Notes: a model not told the origin generated them from the sequence alone. 64,000 nucleotides of DNA from Flavobacteriaceae bacterium (GCA_947453885.1 CANGIF010000007.1:29201-93200), one strand, 5' to 3'; counted from the stretch's first letter, positions 8,825 through 18,187 are shown. Translations and numbers: made by a program.

Positions 8825-9829
8825 CTATGGATGATTTTGAATTAAAATTGTTTTAAATTTCGCAACAGTTTCACTTAAACTTAAAGTTGATTTTCCACCT
8901 GCTGCATTGATATGGCCACCACCATTAAAATAAGTTTTTGCAAATTGGTTCACGTCAAAAGAACCTTGAGAGCGAAATGAAATTTTTATACATTTTTCAT
9001 CTTGATTTTCAATAAATATGGCAGCTAAATCAATTCCTTTAATAGTTAAACCATAATTTACAAAACCTTCGGTATCTCCTTTTTGGTAATTGTAAGTATT
9101 TAAATCATTTTGAGAAACTACCATATAGGAGGTCTTGTATTCAGTAAGCACTTCCATGTTTTGCAATGCTTTTCCCATCAATTTTAATCTATCAAAGGAA
9201 TTATTATCAAACAGTAATATAGGAATTTGGGTATTTTCAGCGCCAAGTTCTATTAATTTCGCCACTATTCTGTGCGTTTTTCCAGTAGTTTTAGGAAATT
9301 TAAACCCTCCAGAATCTGTTAATATTCCAGTATATAGGCAAGTAGCTATGTTTTTATCAAGTAGCGCTTCCTGTTTTAAATTTAAAATAAAATCGTAAAC
9401 CATTTCACAAGTAGATCCATAGTTTGTATCTGAAAATGTATAAAGTGCATAATCATCTGGACATTGATGATGATCAATCATAACAAACGGTACTGTAAGA
9501 TTTTTAAGTACATCTTCCATTTCACCTACTCGATGTAGTGCATTAAAATCCAATGTAAAGACAAGATCAGCTTCTTGTAAAATTTGTGTCGTTTTTAACT
9601 TGTTTTTTTCAAAAATCAAAACCTTATCGGTTCCAGGCATCCAAGCTAAAAAATCAGGAAAATCATTGGGAGCAATTACAGTTACATTATGATTAAGTTT
9701 TTCTAAAAAATGAAACATTCCTAATGATGAGCCCATAGCATCTCCGTCTGGGCTTCTGTGAGGCAGTAGTACAATGTTTTTAGGAAATGCCAACAAAGCA
9801 TTTAAACTAGTAATGTCAAATTCTTTCAT
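8825..9829 (-). CDS. nrnA: DHH-family phosphoesterase, NrnA-like (nanoRNase / pAp phosphatase)
   Basis: A 334-residue cytoplasmic enzyme of the DHH/DHHA1 superfamily, which degrades very short RNA and 3'-phosphoadenosine 5'-phosphate with manganese. Metal ligands are visible in 'LLPHRSPDGDAMGSS', 'TLDFNALHRVGEM' and the signature 'IDHHQCPDDY'. The substrate-binding DHHA1 domain ends with 'FNGGGHINAAGG'. Full length. It is the first gene of the operon with gldI, one base upstream. The NrnA assignment follows family annotation; exact substrate preference is unknown here. Confidence 0.88.
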   Translation of the reverse strand: MKEFDITSLNALLAFPKNIVLLPHRSPDGDAMGSSLGMFHFLEKLNHNVTVIAPNDFPDFLAWMPGTDKVLIFEKNKLKTTQILQEADLVFTLDFNALHRVGEMEDVLKNLTVPFVMIDHHQCPDDYALYTFSDTNYGSTCEMVYDFILNLKQEALLDKNIATCLYTGILTDSGGFKFPKTTGKTHRIVAKLIELGAENTQIPILLFDNNSFDRLKLMGKALQNMEVLTEYKTSYMVVSQNDLNTYNYQKGDTEGFVNYGLTIKGIDLAAIFIENQDEKCIKISFRSQGSFDVNQFAKTYFNGGGHINAAGGKSTLSLSETVAKFKTILIQNHP

Positions 9830-9899
9830 AGGTCGCGAATTTACATTATTTTATTTTAATGTAGAAAACATATTTCTAATAAAGAGAGTAGGAAAAATC

Positions 9900-11168
9900 T
9901 TATAGGAAATCCAAAACTATAGTTTTAAACTTTTTATACATTTTAATTTTAGGACCATTCAATATTTGAGCACTGTAAATTCCTTTTGTTCCTGAAGCAA
10001 AGTAAGCAATACTGCATGATACTAATACATAAAAAAACGCATCAAATCCAAAAAGTTCCAAACCCATTACAGCACATGCAATTGGTGTGTGTGTAGCTCC
10101 TGCAAATACAGCTACAAAGCCTACTGCCGTCAATAAACTTATTGGCAAAGGTACAAAAACAGCAAGTGCACTTCCTAAAGTTGCTCCGATGAAAAATAAG
10201 GGAGTAACTTCACCACCTTTAAAACCAGCTCCTAAGGTTAAACTTGTAAGACCTATTTTTATTAAAAATGCAAATGGATCTGCAGGAGTATAAAAAGCAC
10301 CTTGAATTTGTTGTATTCCCAATCCTTCATAAGATTGTGTATTTGTACAAACAATTATTATAACTAATAAAACACCACCTATCATAGGCCTATATGGAGG
10401 AAATGCAATAGTTTTACTAAAAAATAGATTCCAAAAATGGGTTGCATGAGCAAAAAGTAAAGCGACTAATCCAAACAAAATACTTACCAATGCAAGCCAT
10501 ACAAAGTTTATTATATTCCATGTAAAATAAGTTGGTATTCTATAATGAGTATGTGAAACATTCCAAAAGGAAACTGTATATGCAGCTATATAGGCAACAA
10601 TAAAAGACAAAACAAGACTTTTTTTTGAAAAAGCACTGTGAAATGTAATCTCTAAAGCAAATAAAGCTCCTGCTAAAGGAGTTCCGAAAACAGCTGCAAA
10701 ACCAGCACTAATACCTAATAATAAAATAGTTCTACGTTCGTTTTCAGTTAAGTTAAATAAATCAGAAAATTGGTCTGCTATTGCGCCTCCCATTTGTACA
10801 GCGGTTCCTTCACGTCCTGCAGAACCCCCAAAAAGATGGGTGATTAGTGTACCGATATAAATAAATGGTACCATTTTTAAAGGTATTTTCTTTTTGGGTT
10901 TATCGTATTCTTCAAGAAGTAAATTGTTGCCCTTAACGATATCTTTTCCTTTATAATGATATAAAACACCAATTAATAAACCACCAATTGGTATGCAATA
11001 AAGTATTTTAGGGTGAGTCATTCTAAAAATTGTAACCCAATTCAAAGTGGTAAAAAAAAAAGCGGCCACTGTTCCTGATAAAATACCAACAGCTAAACAG
11101 ATTATCATCCATTTACTAAAAGTATTTTGAACTATTTTATTGGTTTTAAAAAAATTTAAAATAAGCAT
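9900..11168 (-). CDS. CLC-family ion channel/antiporter, possibly fluoride-type (CLC-F)
   Basis: A 422-residue inner-membrane protein with 10 or more hydrophobic segments. The selectivity motifs differ from chloride CLCs: the position of GSGIP reads 'KGNNLLLEEY', followed by 'GSAGREGTAVQMGGAIADQF' (gating glutamate in GREGT) and 'GGEVTPLFFIGATLG' for GxFxP. From memory, GNNL plus GREGT-VQMG marks the CLC-F clade of fluoride/proton antiporters, so fluoride export is a fair inference. No CBS domains. It follows a GNAT gene by 7 bp. I looked for a crcB/fluoride riboswitch upstream of the pair and found none. Family certain, ion specificity inferred. Confidence 0.85.
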   Translation of the reverse strand: MLILNFFKTNKIVQNTFSKWMIICLAVGILSGTVAAFFFTTLNWVTIFRMTHPKILYCIPIGGLLIGVLYHYKGKDIVKGNNLLLEEYDKPKKKIPLKMVPFIYIGTLITHLFGGSAGREGTAVQMGGAIADQFSDLFNLTENERRTILLLGISAGFAAVFGTPLAGALFALEITFHSAFSKKSLVLSFIVAYIAAYTVSFWNVSHTHYRIPTYFTWNIINFVWLALVSILFGLVALLFAHATHFWNLFFSKTIAFPPYRPMIGGVLLVIIIVCTNTQSYEGLGIQQIQGAFYTPADPFAFLIKIGLTSLTLGAGFKGGEVTPLFFIGATLGSALAVFVPLPISLLTAVGFVAVFAGATHTPIACAVMGLELFGFDAFFYVLVSCSIAYFASGTKGIYSAQILNGPKIKMYKKFKTIVLDFL

Positions 11169-11175
11169 TATTTTG

Positions 11176-11676
11176 TTAGTTTAATAGCATTAGTTGCATA
11201 AAAACGGTATCCAACCAACGATTAAATTTGAAACCGGTTTCTTTTAAATAACCAACTGTTTTGAAATCAAAATTTTTGTGAAAGCGAATACTACTTTTAT
11301 TTTCGGCATCAATTACAGCAATCATAGTGTGATAGTTTTGTGCTTTTGCTTTTTCTATAAGTGCAGAAAGTAATTTTTTACCAATACCTTTTCCTTGGCT
11401 TTCAATGCTAACATAAACAGAATGTTCAATTGTATTTTTATAAGCTTCTTTAAATCGAAAAGTTCCAAACAAACCAAAGCCAACCACAAAACCGTTGTTT
11501 TCTGCAACAAATACAGGAAATCCATTCAAAAGTTTATCGGCTAAAATATTTTGTTGTTGTTCAAGAGTTCTAGGTACATATTCGTATAAAGCTGTACTAT
11601 TTAGAATAGTATAGTTAACAATTTCTAAGATTGAGGTACAATCTTCAATCTTATAAGGTCTAATTATAATTTCCAT
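11176..11676 (-). CDS. GNAT N-acetyltransferase, phosphinothricin acetyltransferase-like
   Basis: A 166-residue acetyl-CoA-dependent acetyltransferase. 'IRPYKIEDCTSILEIVNYTI' and 'LYEYVPRTLEQQQ' fit the PAT/YncA subgroup. 'VYVSIESQGKGIGKKLLSAL' is the acetyl-CoA pyrophosphate loop (Q-x-x-G-x-G), and 'ENKSSIRFHKNFDFKTVGYL' is the closing motif B. Typical substrates of the subgroup are phosphinothricin-like or methionine-sulfone amino acids; the one here is unknown. It is the first gene of a two-gene unit with the CLC protein and is divergent from menD. Confidence 0.88.
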   Translation of the reverse strand: MEIIIRPYKIEDCTSILEIVNYTILNSTALYEYVPRTLEQQQNILADKLLNGFPVFVAENNGFVVGFGLFGTFRFKEAYKNTIEHSVYVSIESQGKGIGKKLLSALIEKAKAQNYHTMIAVIDAENKSSIRFHKNFDFKTVGYLKETGFKFNRWLDTVFMQLMLLN

Positions 11677-11692
11677 ATTTTAAATTACATAC

Positions 11693-11700
11693 CAAAAATA
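11693..11700 (-). promoter_or_regulatory. Putative -7 box of the GNAT-CLC operon
   Basis: TATTTTTG on the minus strand, 16 bp before the GNAT start. The menD promoter faces the other way within the same 95-bp gap. Confidence 0.45.
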
Positions 11701-11744
11701 GTAAAAAGTTAGTTAAACGAAACTATAAAAAGTATTTAAGTTAC

Positions 11745-11752
11745 TAACTTTG
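11745..11752 (+). promoter_or_regulatory. Putative -7 box of menD
   Basis: TAACTTTG, 19 bp before the menD ATG at 11772. No exact -33 TTTG at the expected spacing. Confidence 0.5.
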
Positions 11753-11771
11753 TAGCATAGAAAAGTAAATA

Positions 11772-13433
11772 ATGACCTATCCTAAAATACCTTTAGCTCA
11801 AAGTCTAATAGAAATATGTGCTTTAAAAGGAATAAATAACATCATCATCTCACCTGGATCTCGGAATGCTCCCTTAACCTTAGGTTTTGTTGGAAGATCA
11901 GAATTCAATTGTTTTAGCATCGTTGACGAAAGGTCAGCTGCTTTTTTTGCACTAGGAAAAGCACAGCAACTTAGAGAACCTGTAGCTTTGGTTTGCACTT
12001 CTGGATCTGCACTTTTAAATTACTATCCTGCTGTGGCGGAAGCTTTTTATAGTGAAATTCCATTACTTATAATTTCTGCAGACAGACCTTTGTCTAAAAT
12101 TGACATTGGAGATGGTCAAACAATAAGACAACAACATGTTTTTGCTAATCACATACTATTTAGCGCTAATTTATCGGAAGAAGTATCAGTTGAAAATGAT
12201 TTTCTGATAAACAAAGCCATTACTATTTCTAAATCTCAAAAAGGGCCTGTACATATAAATGTACCATTTGAAGAACCACTTTACCAAATGACTTCAACAC
12301 CTTCCGTTTCAGTTACTAATATTGAAATTGGAATTGAAAAAAAAACAAATCAAATTGAAAATTTTGATGAATTAGCAGCTATTTGGAACCAAACATCTAA
12401 GAAATTAGTGCTAGTTGGAACCTGTTTTCCAGAAACTATTGACGAATCAAATACCACTTTTTTAGCAAATGAAAGCTCTGTTGTAGTGATGAATGAAACG
12501 CTTTCAAATTGGAATCATGAGAAGTTTATTACAAGTATTGATACTTTAATTACACCTTTTAACGAAGCTGATTTTGAAGCTTTTCAACCAGAATTATTAG
12601 TTACTTTTGGTGGAATGCTTGTATCCAAAAGAGTAAAAGCAATGTTAAGAACCTATACTCCTAAAAATCATTGGCACATTGATACGCTTAGGTTTTATGA
12701 TACTTTTGGATGCTTAACAGCTTCAATTATAGCAGAACCAAATGATTTTTTTGCTAAGATTAAAGAACAATCAGTTCCATTGAAGAGCACATACAATTCA
12801 TTAGCTCAAAAAATCAAACAATATAGAAATAGAAAGCACCAAGAATATCTTCAAAAAATGCCTTTTTGCGATTTTAAAGCTTTTGAACTGATAATTCCAA
12901 GTTTACCTAAAAACATTCATTTACAGTTTAGTAACAGCTCTGCTATTCGTTATGCACAATTAATTCCTATAGATTTTTCAATTCATGTTTTTTGCAATAG
13001 AGGCACAAGTGGCATAGACGGTAGCACGTCAACAGCCATTGGAGCAGCAACAATTTCAAAAAGACCAACTGTTTTTATAACAGGTGATATTGGTTTTTTT
13101 TATGATTGTAATGCACTTTGGAATGCTTATATTCCTAAGAATTTTAAAATAATTATTATCAATAATGGAGGTGGTGGTATTTTTAGAATTTTGCCGGGTC
13201 ATAAAGACACACCAGTTTTCAATACTTTTTTTGAAACTGCACATTCAAGAACTGCGGAATATTTTGCAAAAATGTATGGATTCACTTATTTAAAAGCATC
13301 GGATGCAGCAACATTACAACAGTCGTTACTTTCGTTTTATAATCAAAATGACCTTCCTGCTATTTTGGAAGTTTTTACACCTATGCTAGAAAACGATGCT
13401 GTTTTAAAAGAATATTTTAATTTTGTGGGCTAA
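11772..13433 (+). CDS. menD: 2-succinyl-5-enolpyruvyl-6-hydroxy-3-cyclohexene-1-carboxylate synthase MenD
   Basis: A 553-residue thiamin-diphosphate enzyme that joins 2-oxoglutarate (with loss of CO2) to isochorismate, the first committed step of menaquinone synthesis. 'NNIIISPGSRNAPLTL', 'DERSAAFFALGKAQ' and 'CTSGSALLNYYPAVAEA' form the N-terminal pyrimidine domain. 'NRGTSGIDGSTSTAIGAA' and 'GDIGFF...IINNGGGGIFRI' form the cofactor site near residues 420-470. Full length. No other men genes are in the window. Flavobacteria respire with menaquinone, so this is expected core metabolism. Confidence 0.96.
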   Translation: MTYPKIPLAQSLIEICALKGINNIIISPGSRNAPLTLGFVGRSEFNCFSIVDERSAAFFALGKAQQLREPVALVCTSGSALLNYYPAVAEAFYSEIPLLIISADRPLSKIDIGDGQTIRQQHVFANHILFSANLSEEVSVENDFLINKAITISKSQKGPVHINVPFEEPLYQMTSTPSVSVTNIEIGIEKKTNQIENFDELAAIWNQTSKKLVLVGTCFPETIDESNTTFLANESSVVVMNETLSNWNHEKFITSIDTLITPFNEADFEAFQPELLVTFGGMLVSKRVKAMLRTYTPKNHWHIDTLRFYDTFGCLTASIIAEPNDFFAKIKEQSVPLKSTYNSLAQKIKQYRNRKHQEYLQKMPFCDFKAFELIIPSLPKNIHLQFSNSSAIRYAQLIPIDFSIHVFCNRGTSGIDGSTSTAIGAATISKRPTVFITGDIGFFYDCNALWNAYIPKNFKIIIINNGGGGIFRILPGHKDTPVFNTFFETAHSRTAEYFAKMYGFTYLKASDAATLQQSLLSFYNQNDLPAILEVFTPMLENDAVLKEYFNFVG

Positions 13434-13746
13434 CTTTTATTTTTTAAAAAGTAAATAATTTAATAAGAATAAATCCGCAAAAGAAATTCATTTTTACTTT
13501 TAAAAATGGAATAGATTTCATTCTTTTTATTTTTTAGTACTTAGTCATTTTACAAGCTTTAAATTAGATCAAATAGGGGTACTAAATTTCAGGAAAAGTG
13601 AATTAAAATACTCTTTGGCAATAACAGATTTTTTTTGTACTTATTGAAGTATAGAACTCAAATTTTTTGGTTTTGATTAATATATTTGGAGAATAAATTT
13701 ATATACTAATCAATTGCTTACTAATCAATCTGAGTTTTATAATTTA
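13434..13746. other. AT-rich intergenic region with a direct repeat
   Basis: No ORF of note on either strand. TACTAATCAAT occurs twice, at 13704-13714 and 13719-13729 (15-bp period), just upstream of the -7 box of the next gene and overlapping its expected -33 region, so it may be a regulator site. A second TATATTTG lies at 13681-13688. No clear terminator after menD. Confidence 0.4.
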
Positions 13747-13754
13747 TATATTTG
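13747..13754 (+). promoter_or_regulatory. -7 box of the LtaS-like gene
   Basis: TATATTTG, 22 bp before ATG 13777. It lies inside the longer reading frame that begins with TTG at 13714, which argues that the TTG is not the start. Confidence 0.55.
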
Positions 13755-13776
13755 CAAACCATTATTAGAAGTAATT

Positions 13777-15711
13777 ATGCAGCAACATTTTAGATTAAAG
13801 GAATACAAAGTTTTAGCATTTAGGCTTTTGTTAGCATATTTGTTTTATTTTTTTGCACGGTTGTTATTTTACTTTTATAATTCTGCATTATTAAAAATTG
13901 ATTCACCTAGCGATTTTTTTGTAATAAGTTACTATGGGTTAGCATTTGACACTACTGCAATTTTATATTTGAATTTATTATTTATACTATTTTCAATTCT
14001 TCCATTATGGAATAATACAACAAAAAAGTACCAACTTTTTTTATTTTATTTGTATTTTACAACCAATCTATTAGGCTATGCTACTAATTTTATTGATTTC
14101 ATTTACTACAAATACACCTTTGCAAGAACGACAATCGTAGTAAAAAATGTTTTGGAACACGAAACAAATAAATCAAAATTATTTTTAAGTTTTGTAGTCG
14201 ATTATTGGCATGTTTTTGTGCTGTTTTTACTTTTTTCATTTTTATGGGTTTATGTATATAAGAAGGTCGCTGTAAAATATGAATTACCAACTAAAAAAAT
14301 GCATTATTTTGGTTATTCAGTTATTCAATTTTTAATAGTTGCTGTATTAATAATCGCAGGTATAAGAGGAGGGGATTTAAGTAAAGCAACAAGACCTATT
14401 AATTTATTAGATGCTAGTAGGCATGTAAAAAAAGGTGCACATGCAGATTTAGTTTTGAACACTCCTTTTGCAATAATTAGAACTATGTTTAGTAATAATT
14501 TTGTTAAACCAAATTATTCGGATGTTACTGAGCAAATTATAGCCACTAAAATTCAACCTATTAAGGAGTATCATAATAATGTACCTTCACATCCAAATGT
14601 TGTGGTTTTTATTTTAGAAAGCTATGGTAGAGAATACAGCGGTGCTTTTAACAAAAAATCAGGAATTCCAAATTTTGTTTCTCACACTCCCTTTATAGAT
14701 TCTTTAGCACAGCATAGTTTTATTTTTACCAATGCGTATGCAAATGGAAGACAGTCTATTCACGGAATGTCATCTGTTTTAGCTGGTATTCCTTCTTTTA
14801 AAGATGCTTTTACATCTTCGCCTTATCCTAAGCAAAAAATAGAATCTTTGGTGTCTACATTAAAAAAGGAAGGCTATTCCACTTCTTTTTTTCATGGAGC
14901 GGCAAACGGTTCTATGGGTTTTTTGGGTTTTGGAAACATTTTAGGAATTGACTCTTATTATGGAAGAACAGAATTCAACAATGATGCACAATTTGACGGT
15001 TTTTGGGGAATTTGGGACGAACCCTTTTTTCAATTTATGAAACAAACATTGGATCAAAAAAAGGCACCTTTTTTCGCTTCTATTTTTAGTGTTACATCTC
15101 ATGAACCGTACAATATTCCCACAAAATACAAAACTACATTTAAAGAAGGAACACTTCCAATTCATAAATGTGTAGCTTATACAGATTTTGCATTAAAACA
15201 ATTTTTTAAAACTGCAAAAAAACAAACTTGGTTTCAAAACACCATTTTTGTTTTTGTAGCAGATCACTGTAATCAAATTTATTATTCAGATTACCAAAAA
15301 GGAATCAACAGATTGGCGGTTCCTATTTTAGTGTACCAACCAAATAGTAAATATGTTGGTATTGATGATGATTTTGCACAACAAATAGATATTTATCCTA
15401 CAATTTTAGACATGATAGGATATCCAAAACCATTTAGAAGTTGGGGTAGAAGTTTGTTTGATAAAAAATCGAGTCAACCGTTTTTCATTAATTCCGTTGG
15501 AGATATATACCAAATAGGAAAAGGGAATTATATTTGTACCTTTGATGGTAAGAAAGCAATTGGGTTTTATGATAAAACCGATAAAGGTTTAGAACATAAT
15601 TTGATTGACCAAAGAAATGCTGAAATGGATGATTTGGAACTTACATGCAAAGCATTTATTCAGGATTATATGAACAGAGTTATAGATAAACGTTTAACTT
15701 CAAAAAAATAA
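13777..15711 (+). CDS. LtaS-like membrane phosphotransferase (sulfatase fold)
   Basis: About 644 residues. The first 220 or so hold five hydrophobic membrane segments; the rest is an extracytoplasmic alkaline-phosphatase/sulfatase-fold domain. Visible sites are 'NVVVFILESYGREYSG' (metal-binding Glu), 'NGRQSIHGMSSVLAGIPS' (nucleophile region), 'FSVTSHEPYNIP' and 'FVFVADHCNQIYY' (DH metal ligands). LtaS-type enzymes transfer glycerol phosphate or phosphoethanolamine from lipids. Bacteroidota lack lipoteichoic acid, so the acceptor here is more likely lipid A, a lipid or an envelope glycan. ATG 13777 is chosen because the frame upstream (TTG 13714) runs across the promoter. It is directly followed by a phosphatase gene. 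Confidence 0.85.
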   Translation: MQQHFRLKEYKVLAFRLLLAYLFYFFARLLFYFYNSALLKIDSPSDFFVISYYGLAFDTTAILYLNLLFILFSILPLWNNTTKKYQLFLFYLYFTTNLLGYATNFIDFIYYKYTFARTTIVVKNVLEHETNKSKLFLSFVVDYWHVFVLFLLFSFLWVYVYKKVAVKYELPTKKMHYFGYSVIQFLIVAVLIIAGIRGGDLSKATRPINLLDASRHVKKGAHADLVLNTPFAIIRTMFSNNFVKPNYSDVTEQIIATKIQPIKEYHNNVPSHPNVVVFILESYGREYSGAFNKKSGIPNFVSHTPFIDSLAQHSFIFTNAYANGRQSIHGMSSVLAGIPSFKDAFTSSPYPKQKIESLVSTLKKEGYSTSFFHGAANGSMGFLGFGNILGIDSYYGRTEFNNDAQFDGFWGIWDEPFFQFMKQTLDQKKAPFFASIFSVTSHEPYNIPTKYKTTFKEGTLPIHKCVAYTDFALKQFFKTAKKQTWFQNTIFVFVADHCNQIYYSDYQKGINRLAVPILVYQPNSKYVGIDDDFAQQIDIYPTILDMIGYPKPFRSWGRSLFDKKSSQPFFINSVGDIYQIGKGNYICTFDGKKAIGFYDKTDKGLEHNLIDQRNAEMDDLELTCKAFIQDYMNRVIDKRLTSKK

Positions 15712-15712
15712 T

Positions 15713-16291
15713 ATGAAAAAAAAGATAGTATATATAGTTTTACTTGTAGCAATTGTTTTAGGAGGTCTAAAAATATACGATGTTTATTTTAATTATAGAT
15801 TTATGGAAATTACTCCTGGAAAAGTATACAAATCAGGAATTATACCTCCACATAAAATAGAAGGCTTTGTAAAAAAATACCACATCAAAACTATAATTGA
15901 TTTATTAGGTCCAGTTACTACAGATACAATCAATAACCCTGAAATGCCACAAGATATTTTAAACGAAAAAATAGCTTGTAATAAAATTCAAGGTTTAAAT
16001 TGGTATAACATACCTTCAGATCAGGTACCTAATCAAATAAATTTAAAAAAGTTTTTTGAGGTTATGGACAATAAAGAAAACTATCCAGTACTTATTCATT
16101 GCTATCATGGAATTGGAAGAGCTCAAATTTATTCTGCTATATATAGAATAGAATATGAAGGATTTACTGGTGAAGAAGCCAGAAAAAAAATAGTATTTCC
16201 ACTTCTTTTTAGTTCTTTTGACGATGGAACTCCTAAAGGTGAATACTTAAAAGCATATAAATCTAGAAAGCAAATAGCTGCAGAAAAATAA
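15713..16291 (+). CDS. Membrane-anchored dual-specificity/tyrosine-type phosphatase
   Basis: A 192-residue protein with one N-terminal hydrophobic segment (about residues 4-22) and a cysteine phosphatase fold. The P-loop 'LIHCYHGIGRAQIYSAIYR' (about 125) fits HCx5R with the nucleophilic Cys. 'IIDLLGP' precedes it as in DSP/PTP-like hydrolases. Its ATG comes one base after the LtaS-like stop, so the two are translated as a unit. A linked task in the envelope, for example trimming a phospholipid or phospho-glycan made by the neighbour, is an inference. Confidence 0.82.
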   Translation: MKKKIVYIVLLVAIVLGGLKIYDVYFNYRFMEITPGKVYKSGIIPPHKIEGFVKKYHIKTIIDLLGPVTTDTINNPEMPQDILNEKIACNKIQGLNWYNIPSDQVPNQINLKKFFEVMDNKENYPVLIHCYHGIGRAQIYSAIYRIEYEGFTGEEARKKIVFPLLFSSFDDGTPKGEYLKAYKSRKQIAAEK

Positions 16292-16351
16292 ATAAAACGC
16301 TTTTAAGTATCCAAACTTTAATAAATTTTAAAATAGATAATTACATTTTTT

Positions 16352-18142
16352 CTAAAAACAATAACTATTTTCGGCAACTAATTTTGAAGTGATTGTTTCT
16401 CTCAATCCTACAATATTAGGCATGTTGGTATATTTTGTAAAACGTCTTAGTCCCATAAGCATCATACGTTGTTCGTCGCCTTCTACAAAGGAAATGATGC
16501 TTTCTTTTCCTCTTGCAGCAACTATATCTACTGCTTTGTATAAGTATAATTTTGCCATTGCAACTTGCTCTTGAACTTTAGCTTCGCCTTCTTTTTTAGC
16601 TAATTTCTCAGTTCTTAAAATGGTACTTTCTGCCATGTAAATTTCAATTAACATATCAGCAGCAGCCATTAACAATTGTTGGTGTGCGTCTAAATCCATT
16701 CCGTATTTCTGAACGGCAGCACCTGCTACCATTAGAAATGCTTTTTTCAATTTGCCTACCATTTCTTTTTCTTCCGAAAATAATTCTGAATAATCTGGAG
16801 TGTCAAATGATGGAATTCCCATTAATTCTTCTTGCACTTTCATTGCTGGTCCAATTAAATCAACGTGACCTTTCATGGCTTTTTTGATTAACATTCCAAC
16901 CGATAACATTCTGTTGATTTCGTTAGTACCTTCATAGATACGAGCAATTCTAGCATCTCTCCACGCGCTTTCCATTGGTGTGTCTTCTGAAAATCCCATT
17001 CCTCCGTAGATTTGGATTCCTTCATCAGCTGCATTTTGAACATCTTCTGAAACGGCAACTTTCAAAATAGAACATTCTATTGCAAATTCTTCAACTCCTT
17101 TTAATTCAGCTTCTTGATGTGAAGTTCCTTCGGCAACTCTTGCATTGATTCTATCTTCGATGGATTTTGCTGCACGATAGGTAGCACTTTCTCCAGCATA
17201 AGCCGAGGTAGCCATTTCTGCTAATTTATATCTGATAGCACCGAAACTTGAAATTGGTGAGTTGAACTGAATTCTTTCATTAGCATAATGTACTGCATTT
17301 GTTGTCACACGTCTTTGTGCGTCCAAACAAGCGGCTGCCAATTTGATACGTCCAACATTTAAAGCATTCATAGCAATTTTGAAACCTTCACCACGACCAG
17401 CTAACATATTTTCTACTGGAACTTTCGTTTCATTAAAGAAAACCTGACGCGTAGAAGAGGCACGAATTCCTAATTTGTGTTCTTCTTCACCCATTGTAAT
17501 TCCATTACTTGGATCATTTTCTACAATGAAACCAGTAATGTTTTTATCGTCTTCAATACGAGCAAAAACTATAAGTAGGGAACAAAATCCTGCATTAGAA
17601 ATCCACATTTTACCTCCTGATATTTTGTAGTGTGTTCCGTCTTCAGAAAGTATGGCTTTGGTCTTTCCTGAATTGGCATCAGAACCTGCTCCTGGTTCTG
17701 TCAAGCAATAAGCTCCAAACCATTCTCCTGAGGCTAATTTAGGTACGTATTTCTGTTTTTGTGCTTCGGTTCCGTATAAAGTAATTGGCATAGTACCAAT
17801 TCCGGTATGCGCTCCAAATGCTGTTGAAAACGAACCAGTAGCACCCGATATGTAATCACATACCAAACATGTATCTACAAATCCCATTCCCATTCCGCCA
17901 TATTCTGCTGGAACTGCTACACTCAAAAAGCCCATTTCACCAGCTTTCTTCATTACCGCTTCTGTGAAAGCATAATCTTTACTTTCAAAACGATTTTTAT
18001 TAGGCCATATTTCTTTATCAACGAATTCTTTTACAGAATCACGCATCATGATTTGCTCTTCCGAGAAATCTTCTGGTGTGAAAACGTCTTCACATTTGGT
18101 TTCTTTAACTAGGAATTGTCCTCCTCTGGTTATATCGCTCAT
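16352..18142 (-). CDS. Acyl-CoA dehydrogenase (long-chain/VLCAD-like)
   Basis: A flavoprotein of about 596 residues performing the first step of beta-oxidation (acyl-CoA to trans-2-enoyl-CoA). Visible elements are 'SVAVPAEYGGMGMGF', the FAD/substrate loop 'CLTEPGAGSDANSGKTKA', 'WISNAGFC', and 'DARIARIYEGTNEINRML' around the catalytic glutamate region. A C-terminal helical extension beyond residue 440 is typical of VLCAD-like dimers. The start is placed at ATG 18142 (MSDITRGGQFLVKE); the 12 extra codons upstream lie in a repeat element. It is the last gene of the MarR-fadB-fadA operon. Confidence 0.92.
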   Translation of the reverse strand: MSDITRGGQFLVKETKCEDVFTPEDFSEEQIMMRDSVKEFVDKEIWPNKNRFESKDYAFTEAVMKKAGEMGFLSVAVPAEYGGMGMGFVDTCLVCDYISGATGSFSTAFGAHTGIGTMPITLYGTEAQKQKYVPKLASGEWFGAYCLTEPGAGSDANSGKTKAILSEDGTHYKISGGKMWISNAGFCSLLIVFARIEDDKNITGFIVENDPSNGITMGEEEHKLGIRASSTRQVFFNETKVPVENMLAGRGEGFKIAMNALNVGRIKLAAACLDAQRRVTTNAVHYANERIQFNSPISSFGAIRYKLAEMATSAYAGESATYRAAKSIEDRINARVAEGTSHQEAELKGVEEFAIECSILKVAVSEDVQNAADEGIQIYGGMGFSEDTPMESAWRDARIARIYEGTNEINRMLSVGMLIKKAMKGHVDLIGPAMKVQEELMGIPSFDTPDYSELFSEEKEMVGKLKKAFLMVAGAAVQKYGMDLDAHQQLLMAAADMLIEIYMAESTILRTEKLAKKEGEAKVQEQVAMAKLYLYKAVDIVAARGKESIISFVEGDEQRMMLMGLRRFTKYTNMPNIVGLRETITSKLVAENSYCF

Positions 18143-18187
18143 TTTTTTATTTTTTTTGAGAAAAGAAGAAAGATGCAAGAGAAAAGA
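18143..18187 (-). repeat. 3' arm of the beta-oxidation intergenic element around the four-helix-bundle gene
   Basis: On the coding strand this is a pyrimidine-rich arm (TCTTTTCTCTTGC...CTTCTTTTCTCAAAAAA) ending in an A-rich leader before the acyl-CoA dehydrogenase ATG. It matches the 3' arm of the gene-free element at 19756-19851 (TCTTATCTCTTGCTTC...CTCTCAAAAAA). It pairs imperfectly with the purine-rich 5' arm at 18542-18576. Confidence 0.65.

Noticed and set aside
11677..11771. Fluoride riboswitch upstream of the GNAT-CLC genes
   Set aside because: No GGNGAUGG-type core or pseudoknot partner is visible in the 95-bp gap.
13714..13776. N-terminal extension of the LtaS-like protein from TTG 13714
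   Set aside because: The extension contains the TATATTTG -7 box and looks non-coding; ATG 13777 is followed by a sensible membrane helix.
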